26,906 nucleotides of DNA from an uncultured Bacilli bacterium (GTDB lineage Bacteria > Bacillota_I > Bacilli_A > RFN20 > CAG-826): the NCBI GenBank assembly GCA_934168325.1, contig CAKPNG010000023.1, positions 1 to 26,906 of the forward strand, written 5' to 3'. Positions 7,303 through 14,380 of this stretch are shown in pieces. A program made the translations under genes and the position numbers. The number at the start of each line of letters is the position of its first letter. Position 1 is the first letter of the stretch. Under the pieces are notes generated by a model. It was not told where the DNA came from and searched no databases. It saw nothing but the letters and a program-made list of their open reading frames with translations.

Positions 7303-8165
7303 TTTTTGCTATTGTTGGACCTACTGCTTCTAATAAATCTTTATTAGCAGATAAATTAGCTGAGTATTTAAAAGATTCAGTTGTAATTAATTTTGATGCT
7401 TATCAAATTTATATTGAAATGAATAAAGGAACAGCAAAGCCTGATTTGGATTTTTTAGAAAGTCATCCTAATTATAAATTATTTAATTTTGTTCATATTG
7501 ATGAACCTTTTGATGTTTCAACTTATCAAGAAATTGGAAGAAAATTGCTAAAAGAAAATGAAAATAAAAACATAATTTTAGTCGGTGGAACTGGATTCTA
7601 TTTAAAAGCATTATTATATGATTATAAATTTATAGAAGAGCCTCAAATGGACCCAAATTATTTGTCTAATCTTAGTAATGAACAACTTTATGAAAGATTA
7701 TATAAATTAGATCAAGAAGATGCTATAAAAATTACAAAAAACAATAGAAAAAGGTTAATTAGAGCACTATATGTTTACGATATTCATAAAAAAACAAAAA
7801 CAGAAATAAATGAAAACGGGAAAAATAAACTATTATATGATGTAGCATTCATTGGAATATGTCCAAAAAGAGAAATTTTATACAAAAATATTGATAATAG
7901 GGTCGACAAGATGATTGAAAATGGTCTTATTGAAGAAGTAAATCAAATTAAAAGAGATTTTCCTAATAAAAATCAAGCTTTAGAAGCTATTGGATACAAA
8001 GAGTTTTTCAAAGGTATTTCTATTGATGAGTCGATTGAATTAATTAAAAAGAACACTAGACATTATGCTAAAAGACAATTAACATATTTTAGACATCAAT
8101 TTGAGAATGTAATTTGGTTTGAAGATGTCGAAAGTGCTTTTAATTATATAAGACAAAAATATTAA
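7299..8165 (+). CDS. miaA: tRNA dimethylallyltransferase
   Basis: MiaA transfers the dimethylallyl group from DMAPP to N6 of A37, giving the i6A that MiaB then methylthiolates. The P-loop is G-P-T-A-S-N-K-S (residues 7-14; usual form GPTASGKT, so Gly to Asn and Thr to Ser). The next motif is NFDAYQIY with N-K-G-T-A-K-P-D (usual DSMQVY ... GTAKP). Then come ILVGGTGFYLKALLY, N-N-R-K-R-L-I-R-A-L, and A-I-G-Y-K-E-F near the C-terminus, followed by T-R-x-Y-A-K-R-Q. Length 288 is slightly short. The ATG sits in an ATGA overlap with ymcA. The deviations are conservative and the enzyme should be active. Confidence 0.93.
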   Translation: MIFAIVGPTASNKSLLADKLAEYLKDSVVINFDAYQIYIEMNKGTAKPDLDFLESHPNYKLFNFVHIDEPFDVSTYQEIGRKLLKENENKNIILVGGTGFYLKALLYDYKFIEEPQMDPNYLSNLSNEQLYERLYKLDQEDAIKITKNNRKRLIRALYVYDIHKKTKTEINENGKNKLLYDVAFIGICPKREILYKNIDNRVDKMIENGLIEEVNQIKRDFPNKNQALEAIGYKEFFKGISIDESIELIKKNTRHYAKRQLTYFRHQFENVIWFEDVESAFNYIRQKY

Positions 8166-8166
8166 A

Positions 8167-8892
8167 ATGATTGATCAATTTTCTAGAACACGATTAATAT
8201 ATGGAGTAGATGAAATTAACCAACTTTCAAATAAAAAAGTTGCTATTTTTGGCATTGGCGGTGTTGGCGGATACGTATGCGAATCTTTAGCTAGAAGTGG
8301 TATATTCAATTTCACTTTGTTCGATAATGATGTAGTTTCTATTACAAATTGTAATAGGCAAATAATTGCTAATTTAAATTCTATAGGAAAGCAAAAAACA
8401 TCTTTAATGAAAGAAAGAATACTATCTATAAATTCATCTGCTAATGTTGAAATTTTTAATATATTCGTTAATAAAGAAAATATTGATACTATTGATTTTA
8501 CTAAGTTTGATTATGTAGTTGATGCAATCGATACTATAACTTCTAAAGTTTTAATTATCAAAAAATGCAACGAATTAAATATTCCTATTATTTCAAGTAT
8601 GGGTGCTGGTAATAAAATAAATCCTATGGGATTTATTGTTTCTGATATATATAAAACTGAGGTTGATCCATTAGCTAAAGCAATGAGAGGCATTCTTAGA
8701 AAAGAAGGAATTAAGAAGTTAAAAGTTGTGTATTCAAAAGAGAATCCTTTAACACCTAAAAGTATTGACCCTAGCGAAGCTGAATTAACAGCAAAAAGAG
8801 TTACACCAGGCAGTAATGCATTTGTTCCTACTGCATGTGGTTTATTAATAGGATCTGAAGTATTAAAAGACCTAATTCACAAAGAGAACTAA
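8167..8892 (+). CDS. tcdA: tRNA threonylcarbamoyladenosine dehydratase (TcdA/CsdL, E1-like)
   Basis: TcdA uses ATP to convert t6A37 to its cyclic form ct6A in tRNAs reading ANN codons. It is an E1/ThiF-like fold: nucleotide loop GIGGVGG (residues 29-35), D-N-D-V-V-x3-N-x-N-R-Q (the usual DxDxV...N.NRQ), K-T-S-L-M-K, and V-D-A-I-D-T-I-x-S-K typical of TcdA rather than ThiF/MoeB. S-M-G-A-G-N-K and V-V-Y-S-K-E-N-P also fit TcdA. Length 241 is normal. The gene starts one base after the miaA stop with no visible Shine-Dalgarno, so translation probably depends on coupling. It is followed at once by a cysteine desulfurase, as csdL lies near csdA in Escherichia coli. Confidence 0.9.
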   Translation: MIDQFSRTRLIYGVDEINQLSNKKVAIFGIGGVGGYVCESLARSGIFNFTLFDNDVVSITNCNRQIIANLNSIGKQKTSLMKERILSINSSANVEIFNIFVNKENIDTIDFTKFDYVVDAIDTITSKVLIIKKCNELNIPIISSMGAGNKINPMGFIVSDIYKTEVDPLAKAMRGILRKEGIKKLKVVYSKENPLTPKSIDPSEAELTAKRVTPGSNAFVPTACGLLIGSEVLKDLIHKEN

Positions 8893-8894
8893 TT

Positions 8895-10001
8895 ATGGTT
8901 TATTTTGATTATTGTGCAAATTATCCAGCTAAAAAAGAAGTTCTTGACGAGCTTTCAAATGCCGAGATTAAGTATTTCGGAAATTACAATTCATCGCATA
9001 AATTAGGACAAATTACAAAAGACTTTATAAACAAAACAAGTGAAAATATTTTAAAAATATTGGGGTTTAGCAGTGATTTTGAAGTAATTTATACTTCTAG
9101 TGCTACCGAATCTAATAATTTAGCAATTAAGGGTATTGCTTATTCTTATTCAGGATTTGGTAAAAAAATATTGGTTACTGAATTAGAACATAGTTCGATT
9201 AATGGAACTCTTGGATATTTAAAAGACTGTGGTTTTACAATTGAGTTAATAAAAACTATGAATGATGGTTCAATTGATTTAGTTGATTTAGAGAATAAAC
9301 TTGATGATTCAGTAATTTTAGTTTGTGCAATATTTGTGGAAGGCGAAACAGGTTATATACATGATATTAAACATATTTCTTCTATAGTTAAAAAATATAA
9401 AAATGCAAAATTATTAGTTGATGCTACACAAGGTATTGGAAAAATTAATTACGACTTTAATTGTGCTGACCTAATTACATTTACACCACATAAATTTGGT
9501 GGAATTATAGGAAGTGGAGTTTTAATAAAAAGAAAAAATATTGTGTTAACACCTTTAATAAATGGAGGCGAAAGTAACACCGTTTATAGGAGTGGTTCTG
9601 TTCCTGTTGGTATTATTGCAAGTATTAATAAAGCAATAGAGTTAGCCTATAAGAATATAGATAATAATTTTAAATATGTTTTTTCTATACACGAATATTT
9701 ATTAAATTCTTTAAAGACTCTTAATGGAATTACAATTAATTCTTTTTCTAATCCATACATAGTTAATATTTCGATAAAAGGAATCCCGGCATTTAAAGTT
9801 GTTGAGTATTTATCAAATAAAGAAATATATGTTAGTCAAAAATCCGCTTGTTCTATTAAAAATACGCCATCAAAGATTATTATGGCTATTTATAAAGATA
9901 GAAAAAGGGCTATGACTTCATTTAGAATTTCATTATGTGAATTGACTACAAAAGAAGAAATAGATATATTAGTTAATGCATTAAAGGAACTTGTAAAATG
10001 A
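8895..10001 (+). CDS. Cysteine desulfurase, NifS/IscS-like
   Basis: This PLP-dependent class V aminotransferase-fold enzyme strips sulfur from cysteine as a persulfide for Fe-S clusters or thiolated tRNA. The PLP lysine is K200 in T-P-H-K-F-G-G, preceded by H99 (TELEHSSI, cofactor stacking) and D176/Q179 (VDATQG). The acceptor cysteine is C319 in S-A-C-S, on the mobile loop used by NifS/IscS proteins. The N-terminal motif is drifted: DYCANYP instead of the usual D-N-A-A-T-T-P. Length 368 is normal. It lies 2 bases after tcdA and overlaps the ttcA-like gene by 4 (ATGA), so its physiological clients are probably these neighbours; that is inference. No SufE/CsdE or IscU gene is in the window. 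Confidence 0.9.
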   Translation: MVYFDYCANYPAKKEVLDELSNAEIKYFGNYNSSHKLGQITKDFINKTSENILKILGFSSDFEVIYTSSATESNNLAIKGIAYSYSGFGKKILVTELEHSSINGTLGYLKDCGFTIELIKTMNDGSIDLVDLENKLDDSVILVCAIFVEGETGYIHDIKHISSIVKKYKNAKLLVDATQGIGKINYDFNCADLITFTPHKFGGIIGSGVLIKRKNIVLTPLINGGESNTVYRSGSVPVGIIASINKAIELAYKNIDNNFKYVFSIHEYLLNSLKTLNGITINSFSNPYIVNISIKGIPAFKVVEYLSNKEIYVSQKSACSIKNTPSKIIMAIYKDRKRAMTSFRISLCELTTKEEIDILVNALKELVK

Positions 10002-10861
10002 TAGATGAATTTGAAAAATCAATAACTACAAAATATAGATCGAAATTATGGTCTAAATTTGTAGCTGCAATTAAAAAATATAAGTTAATTGAACCTAATG
10101 ATCATATTTGCGTTTGTATCTCTGGTGGGAAAGATTCTATGTTAATGGCTAGATTATTTATGCAATTACATAAATACTCTGACTTTGAATTTAAAGTTGA
10201 ATATTTAGTTATGAACCCTGGATATAATGAAATAAATTTGCAAACTATAAAAAATAATTTAGAAATTTTATCAATTCCAGCAACAATTGTTGAAACTGAT
10301 ATATTTGAAATAGCAAACTCACAATTAAAAAGTCCATGCTTTTTGTGTGCTAAAATGAGAAGAGGAGCCCTTTATAATTTTGCAAAAAAAATGGGTTGTA
10401 ACAAAATTGCATTAGGCCACCATTTCGATGACGTAATTGAAACGACTCTTATGAATATGCTTAATTCTGGTTCTTTTCAAACAATGCTTCCTAAATTAAA
10501 ATCAACTAATTATGAGGGAATGGAGCTTATTAGACCAATGTATCTTATAAGAGAAAAAGATATTATTTCATGGAAAAATTTTCATAATTTGAAGTTTATT
10601 CAATGTGCTTGTAGATTTACTGAAAATTGTGCTATTTGTGATAATGGCGGTGGCGGATCTCAAAGATATGCAACTAAATTATTAATAAAAGAACTTATGA
10701 AAAATTATAATGATCAAGTTGAAAAAAATATTTTTAAAGCTGCTGATAATGTTACAATTGATATGATTTTAGGTTATAAATATAAAGGAAAGCATTATTC
10801 TTATATTGATGATTATGATGCTAACGAAAAAGAAATGGATAAGATACTTAAAAGTAAATAA
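9998..10861 (+). CDS. TtcA-like tRNA thiolation enzyme (PP-loop ATPase)
   Basis: TtcA makes 2-thiocytidine at tRNA position 32, using ATP and an Fe-S cluster fed by a cysteine desulfurase. Visible here: the PP-loop S42-G-G-K-D-S47; C114-F-L-C117 followed by A-K-M-R-R-G (the TtcA CxxC-x-R-R-G motif); G-H-H-x-D-D (140-145); and R-P-M at 179-181. A cysteine-rich patch follows at C203, C205, C211 and C214; classic TtcA has one ligand cysteine in this area, so the additional ones are notable. Length 287 fits TtcA and is shorter than most TilS. Direct overlap with the desulfurase gene supports a thiolation role. The exact base modified cannot be read from sequence; an orphan PP-loop role is the main alternative. 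Confidence 0.8.
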   Translation: MIDEFEKSITTKYRSKLWSKFVAAIKKYKLIEPNDHICVCISGGKDSMLMARLFMQLHKYSDFEFKVEYLVMNPGYNEINLQTIKNNLEILSIPATIVETDIFEIANSQLKSPCFLCAKMRRGALYNFAKKMGCNKIALGHHFDDVIETTLMNMLNSGSFQTMLPKLKSTNYEGMELIRPMYLIREKDIISWKNFHNLKFIQCACRFTENCAICDNGGGGSQRYATKLLIKELMKNYNDQVEKNIFKAADNVTIDMILGYKYKGKHYSYIDDYDANEKEMDKILKSK

Positions 10862-10899
10862 AACCTTAGAAAAACCTTTCTTTTTATACATAAATAAAA

Positions 10900-10905
10900 T
10901 ATAAT
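10900..10905 (+). promoter_or_regulatory. Candidate -10 box for the queuosine operon
   Basis: A consensus TATAAT sits 7 bases before the expected start at about 10912, which coincides with the 5' edge of the preQ1 aptamer. The -35 region (about 10877-10882, TTTCTT) is poor. Position relative to the aptamer is the main support. Confidence 0.5.
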
Positions 10906-10911
10906 TACAAC

Positions 10912-10969
10912 GCTCGAGTGTCTTTACCCATGACTAACCACTCGTAAAATTTAACAGGGGGATTTTTTT
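10912..10969 (+). promoter_or_regulatory. preQ1-I-type riboswitch controlling queT
   Basis: The leader can fold as the H-type pseudoknot of preQ1-I aptamers. Stem P1 is CGAGTG (10915-10920) with CACTCG (10939-10944). The loop contains CCC (10927-10929), and its last bases are CTAAC, with C10938 directly before the P1 3' strand, where class I aptamers place the ligand-reading C. An A-rich tail TAAAATTTAACA (10945-10956) leads to GGGGG (10957-10961). The G-run is also the queT ribosome binding site, so CCC-GGG pairing on ligand binding would block translation. The loop is longer than in the shortest class I examples, so type III or a class II relative is possible. A preQ1 aptamer before queT fits established biology. 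Confidence 0.75.
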
Positions 10970-11563
10970 ATGAAAAAAGAAGAGATTCGTAATGAATCAA
11001 AAGTTGCTTTGCGGTTTAAAAAGAATTTTACTATCAAAGCTATAAGCATTAATGCAATAATAGCTGCTTTATATGCAGTTGTTACTATTATTTGTGGACC
11101 ATTAGCATATGAATTTGCACAATTTAGATTCAGTGAAATTTTAAATTTGATGGTTTTCTTTAATCCAACATATACTATAGGATTAACAATTGGTTGTTTA
11201 ATTGCAAATTTAGCTTCAACTGTCGGGGTTTATGATATTTTATTTGGAACTCTTGCTACTTTAATTAGCTGTTTATTAATGGTGTTTGTAAGTAAATTAA
11301 TAAAAAGCTTATTTATAAGTGGTTTAATTCCATGTTTAATAAATGCTATAATTGTACCTTTTATTATATATTTAGGCTCTATGAATACATCAGATGCTTT
11401 TAATTTGTCTAGTATGTATTGGATTATGTTTGGATGGGTGCTTTTAGGAGAATTTGTTTGTATAATATGTATTGGTTATCCTTTATTTTATGTATTAAGT
11501 AAGAAGGTTAACGGATTCAATAAAATATTATGTTTTGAGAGAAATTTAGATTTCAAACGGTAG
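10970..11563 (+). CDS. queT: QueT, substrate-binding (S) component of an ECF transporter for a queuosine precursor
   Basis: QueT is the membrane S component that, with the shared ECF energy module (EcfA/A'/T, not in this window), imports preQ1, preQ0 or queuine. After a hydrophilic N-terminus of about 24 residues, five to six hydrophobic segments follow. Family signatures are A-A-L-Y-A-V-V-T, Q-F-R-F-S-E-I-L-N-L, F-F-N-P-T-Y-x2-G-L-T-I-G-C-L-I-A-N-L and D-I-L-F-G-T-L-A-T-L. Length 197 is a little longer than usual because of both termini. The RBS AGGGGG is part of the upstream aptamer. tgt follows 7 bases later, and the operon context (tgt, queA, queH) independently supports the substrate class. 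Confidence 0.92.
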   Translation: MKKEEIRNESKVALRFKKNFTIKAISINAIIAALYAVVTIICGPLAYEFAQFRFSEILNLMVFFNPTYTIGLTIGCLIANLASTVGVYDILFGTLATLISCLLMVFVSKLIKSLFISGLIPCLINAIIVPFIIYLGSMNTSDAFNLSSMYWIMFGWVLLGEFVCIICIGYPLFYVLSKKVNGFNKILCFERNLDFKR

Positions 11564-11570
11564 GAGAATT

Positions 11571-12701
11571 ATGGATAAGAAAGAGTTTTATTTAGAAATA
11601 TTACATGTTGATAAAAATTGCGGAGCACGTTATGGCATTCTTCATACACCACATGGGGATGTTGAAGTTCCTTGCTTTATGCCTGTTGGTACTCTCGCAA
11701 CTGTTAAAACTCTTTCACCAGAAGAAATTAAAAGTATTGGTGCTGGCATTATTTTAGCTAATACCTATCACTTACATTTAAGACCAGGAGAAGACATTGT
11801 TGCTAAAGCAGGTGGAGTTCAAAAATTTATGAATTATAATGGACCAATGCTTACTGATAGCGGAGGTTTTCAAGTTTTTTCTCTTGCTGAAAGAAGAAAT
11901 ATAACTGAAGAAGGAGTTACCTTTAAATCTCACTTAAATGGAGACAAAATCTTTTTCTCGCCAGAAATTGTTATCGGTATTGAAGAAAAGATTGGTGCTG
12001 ATATTATAATGAGTTTTGATGAATGCATACCATATCCTGTTACATATGATTATGCCAAAGAATCTACAATGAGAACTTTAAGGTGGGCTAAACGTGGCTT
12101 AGAGGCTCATAAACGCAAAGATCAAGCCTTATTTGGAATTGTACAAGGTGGAGAATTTGAAGACTTAAGAAAATATTGTGCTGAAGAATTAGTCAAAATG
12201 AATTTTGACGGCTATTCTATCGGTGGAACTTCTATTGGCGAACCTAAAGATGCTTGCTTTAAAATGATAGATATGGCTATTAAATATCTACCTGAGGATA
12301 AACCTAGATATTTAATGGGCGTTGGAAGCTTAGATTATATTTTAGAAGGTATAGCTAAAGGTGTTGACATGATGGATTGTGTCCTTCCAACCCGAATTGC
12401 TAGACATGGAACATTAATGACTCACAATGGAAGAGTAAATATTAAAAATGAGAAATATAAGGAAGATTTTACAACTTTGGATAATGAATGCGATTGTTAT
12501 ACTTGTAAAAATTTCACTAAAGCATATTTGAGACATCTTTATGTGTCTAATGAAACATTTGGCCAAAGACTTATGTCGATACATAATTTAAGATTTTTAA
12601 TATCGATTGTTGAAGGTGCTAGAGAAGCTATTAAAGAAGATAGATTTTTAGAATATAAAAATGAAATTCTTAAAAAATATGGGGATTCTAGAGGGTTTTA
12701 G
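11571..12701 (+). CDS. tgt: tRNA-guanine transglycosylase
   Basis: Bacterial Tgt swaps G34 of GUN-anticodon tRNAs (Asp, Asn, His, Tyr) for preQ1. Catalytic and base-binding residues are visible: D96 in L-T-D-S-G-G-F-Q-V-F and nucleophile D269 in M-D-C-V-L-P-T-R. Zinc ligands are C307, C309 and C312 (CDCYTC) with H338. The substrate-pocket strand reads G-G-T-S-I-G-E-P, where most bacterial enzymes have GGLAVGEP or GGLSVGEP, so Leu to Thr next to the base-recognition site is unusual. Length 376 is normal. The RBS AGGAG overlaps the queT stop. queA begins one base after the stop, and its presence argues for preQ1 rather than queuine as main substrate. Confidence 0.97.
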   Translation: MDKKEFYLEILHVDKNCGARYGILHTPHGDVEVPCFMPVGTLATVKTLSPEEIKSIGAGIILANTYHLHLRPGEDIVAKAGGVQKFMNYNGPMLTDSGGFQVFSLAERRNITEEGVTFKSHLNGDKIFFSPEIVIGIEEKIGADIIMSFDECIPYPVTYDYAKESTMRTLRWAKRGLEAHKRKDQALFGIVQGGEFEDLRKYCAEELVKMNFDGYSIGGTSIGEPKDACFKMIDMAIKYLPEDKPRYLMGVGSLDYILEGIAKGVDMMDCVLPTRIARHGTLMTHNGRVNIKNEKYKEDFTTLDNECDCYTCKNFTKAYLRHLYVSNETFGQRLMSIHNLRFLISIVEGAREAIKEDRFLEYKNEILKKYGDSRGF

Positions 12702-12702
12702 T

Positions 12703-13755
12703 ATGAATATTGAACTTTTTGATTATTATTTACCAGAAGAATTGATAGCTCAGGAACCAAGTAAAATTAGAGATCATTGTAGAATGTTATCTGTCGATCG
12801 TGAGCACAAAACATACAATGATGAACACTTTTATGACATTATTAAATATTTTCGTAAAGGAGATGTTTTAGTAAGAAATAACACAAAAGTTATTCCTGCT
12901 AGATTGTTTGGTGTTAAAGATAAAACAGGTGCTAAAGTAGAAGTTTTATTATTAAAAGACTTAGGCAATGATACATGGGAATGTTTATGCGGCAATGCAA
13001 AGGCTATTAAGTTAGACACAATAATTCATTTTAAAGATGATATTTTGATAGCTACTTGTACTGATGTTTTGGATGAAGGCATCAGACATTTAAAGTTTAC
13101 TTATAAAGGTATATTTCTAGAAGAGCTTGATAAAGTAGGCTTAATGCCTCTCCCTCCTTATATTCATAAACAATGTGATGATAACGATGAATATCAAACT
13201 GTTTATGCTAAAATCGAAGGCAGTGCTGCTGCTCCAACTGCTGGATTTCATTTTACTGATGAAATTATTAATAAATTGAAGGATATTGGAGTAACTATTG
13301 TTGATATTACACTTAATATTGGCTTAGGAACGTTTAGACCTGTAAAAGTACAAGATACAAAAGATCACGTAATGCATAGTGAAACTTATGAAATAAGCGA
13401 AGAAGCTGCTAATATTTTAAATAATGCTAAATCTTGTGGTAATAGAATTATTGCTACGGGAACGACTTCTGTTAGAACCTTGGAGGCAAATATACAAAAG
13501 TATGGGTATTTTAAACCTACTAATGAAGCAACCAACATTTTTATTTCACCTGGTTATGAATTTAAAGCTATAGATGCTTTGATTACAAATTTTCATTTGC
13601 CAAAATCTACATTGGTAATGCTTGTTAGTGCTTTTATGGGAAGAGAATTTACATTAGAATGTTATAAACATGCTGTTGAAGAAAAATATCGTTTTTTCTC
13701 CTTTGGTGACTGTATGTTCATTTATGGTAAATATGACTACAAAAAGCAAGATTAA
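12703..13755 (+). CDS. queA: S-adenosylmethionine:tRNA ribosyltransferase-isomerase
   Basis: QueA moves the ribosyl group of SAM onto preQ1-tRNA, giving epoxyqueuosine. The 350-residue protein begins with the family pattern F-D-Y-Y-L-P-E-E-L-I-A-Q-E-P. It then shows L-V-R-N-N-T-K-V-I-P-A-R-L-F-G, V-E-V-L-L-L, P-L-P-P-Y-I, Y-Q-T-V-Y-A-K-x-E-G-S-A-A-A-P-T-A-G-F-H-F-T, G-L-G-T-F-R-P-V, G-T-T-S-V-R-T-L-E and F-H-L-P-K-S-T-L. I chose the ATG at 12703 (GAGGG 7 bases upstream) because the homologous N-terminus starts there; an in-frame ATG at 12661 lies inside tgt. Length agrees with the family (about 340-356). The 3' end overlaps queH by 23 bases. Confidence 0.97.
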   Translation: MNIELFDYYLPEELIAQEPSKIRDHCRMLSVDREHKTYNDEHFYDIIKYFRKGDVLVRNNTKVIPARLFGVKDKTGAKVEVLLLKDLGNDTWECLCGNAKAIKLDTIIHFKDDILIATCTDVLDEGIRHLKFTYKGIFLEELDKVGLMPLPPYIHKQCDDNDEYQTVYAKIEGSAAAPTAGFHFTDEIINKLKDIGVTIVDITLNIGLGTFRPVKVQDTKDHVMHSETYEISEEAANILNNAKSCGNRIIATGTTSVRTLEANIQKYGYFKPTNEATNIFISPGYEFKAIDALITNFHLPKSTLVMLVSAFMGREFTLECYKHAVEEKYRFFSFGDCMFIYGKYDYKKQD

Positions 13756-14380
13756 TTATTTTGAAGAAGGTTTAAAAGAAATTAGGCAATTAAAAAAAGA
13801 AGATAAAAAGCCTAAAATTTTAGTTCATGTATGCTGTGGTGCATGTTCATGTTATCCACTTTTATTTTTGATTGATTTATTTGATGTAACTGTATTCTTT
13901 TCTAATTCAAATATTTATCCTTATTCAGAATATCTAAAAAGATTAGATGCAACAAAAAAGTATATAAAATACTTGAATTTAAAATTTAATGCTAACATCG
14001 GTATAATTGAAGATAATTACGATTACGAAAATTTTAGTAGGGATTTGCAGCCTTTTTGTTATGAAAGCGAAGGGAAAAATCGCTGCAAAATCTGCATAAA
14101 TAAAAGAATGACAAGACTTTTTGAATATGCTGCATTAAATAAATATGAAATTGTCACTACTATAATGACTATAAGTAGAAACAAAAATGCTGAGTATATA
14201 AATGAGTTAGGTGAAACTATAGAAAAGAAATATAATAATGTTAGGTTCTTAGTTTTTGATTTTAAAAAAAATAATGGTCAAGATATTGGAGTTGATATAT
14301 CTAAAAAACTTGAAATTTATAGACAAGATTATTGCGGCTGTGAATATTCTATAAGGAACGAAAATGAAAAAAGCGATTAG
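13733..14380 (+). CDS. queH: Epoxyqueuosine reductase QueH
   Basis: QueH (formerly DUF208) performs the last step to queuosine, reducing epoxyqueuosine in tRNA with an Fe-S cluster; it is the non-cobalamin alternative to QueG. Key cysteines are C34-C35-x2-C38-S (HVCCGACS), C118-x2-C121 in R-C-K-I-C-I-x2-R, and Q-D-Y-C201-G-C203. I chose the ATG at 13733 (TTKSKINYFEEGL) because family members begin with a similar K-I-N-Y-x-E-x-L stretch. An ATG 9 bases upstream is almost as good, and neither has a strong RBS, consistent with coupling to queA. The product is 215 residues. It overlaps the first glycosyltransferase gene by 17 bases. No QueG is present here. Confidence 0.9.
   Translation: MTTKSKINYFEEGLKEIRQLKKEDKKPKILVHVCCGACSCYPLLFLIDLFDVTVFFSNSNIYPYSEYLKRLDATKKYIKYLNLKFNANIGIIEDNYDYENFSRDLQPFCYESEGKNRCKICINKRMTRLFEYAALNKYEIVTTIMTISRNKNAEYINELGETIEKKYNNVRFLVFDFKKNNGQDIGVDISKKLEIYRQDYCGCEYSIRNENEKSD

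Noticed and set aside
10862..10899. Terminator after the ttcA-like gene
   Set aside because: Only a 4-bp GAAA/TTTC pairing exists; it is too weak, so read-through into the queuosine operon cannot be excluded.
12661..12702. Longer queA start inside tgt
   Set aside because: The QueA family N-terminus begins at 12703 with a good RBS; the extension is read-through of the tgt frame overlap.
13670..13732. Longer queH start inside queA
   Set aside because: The extra 21 residues are unlike QueH and have no RBS; the homologous start is at 13733 (or 13724).
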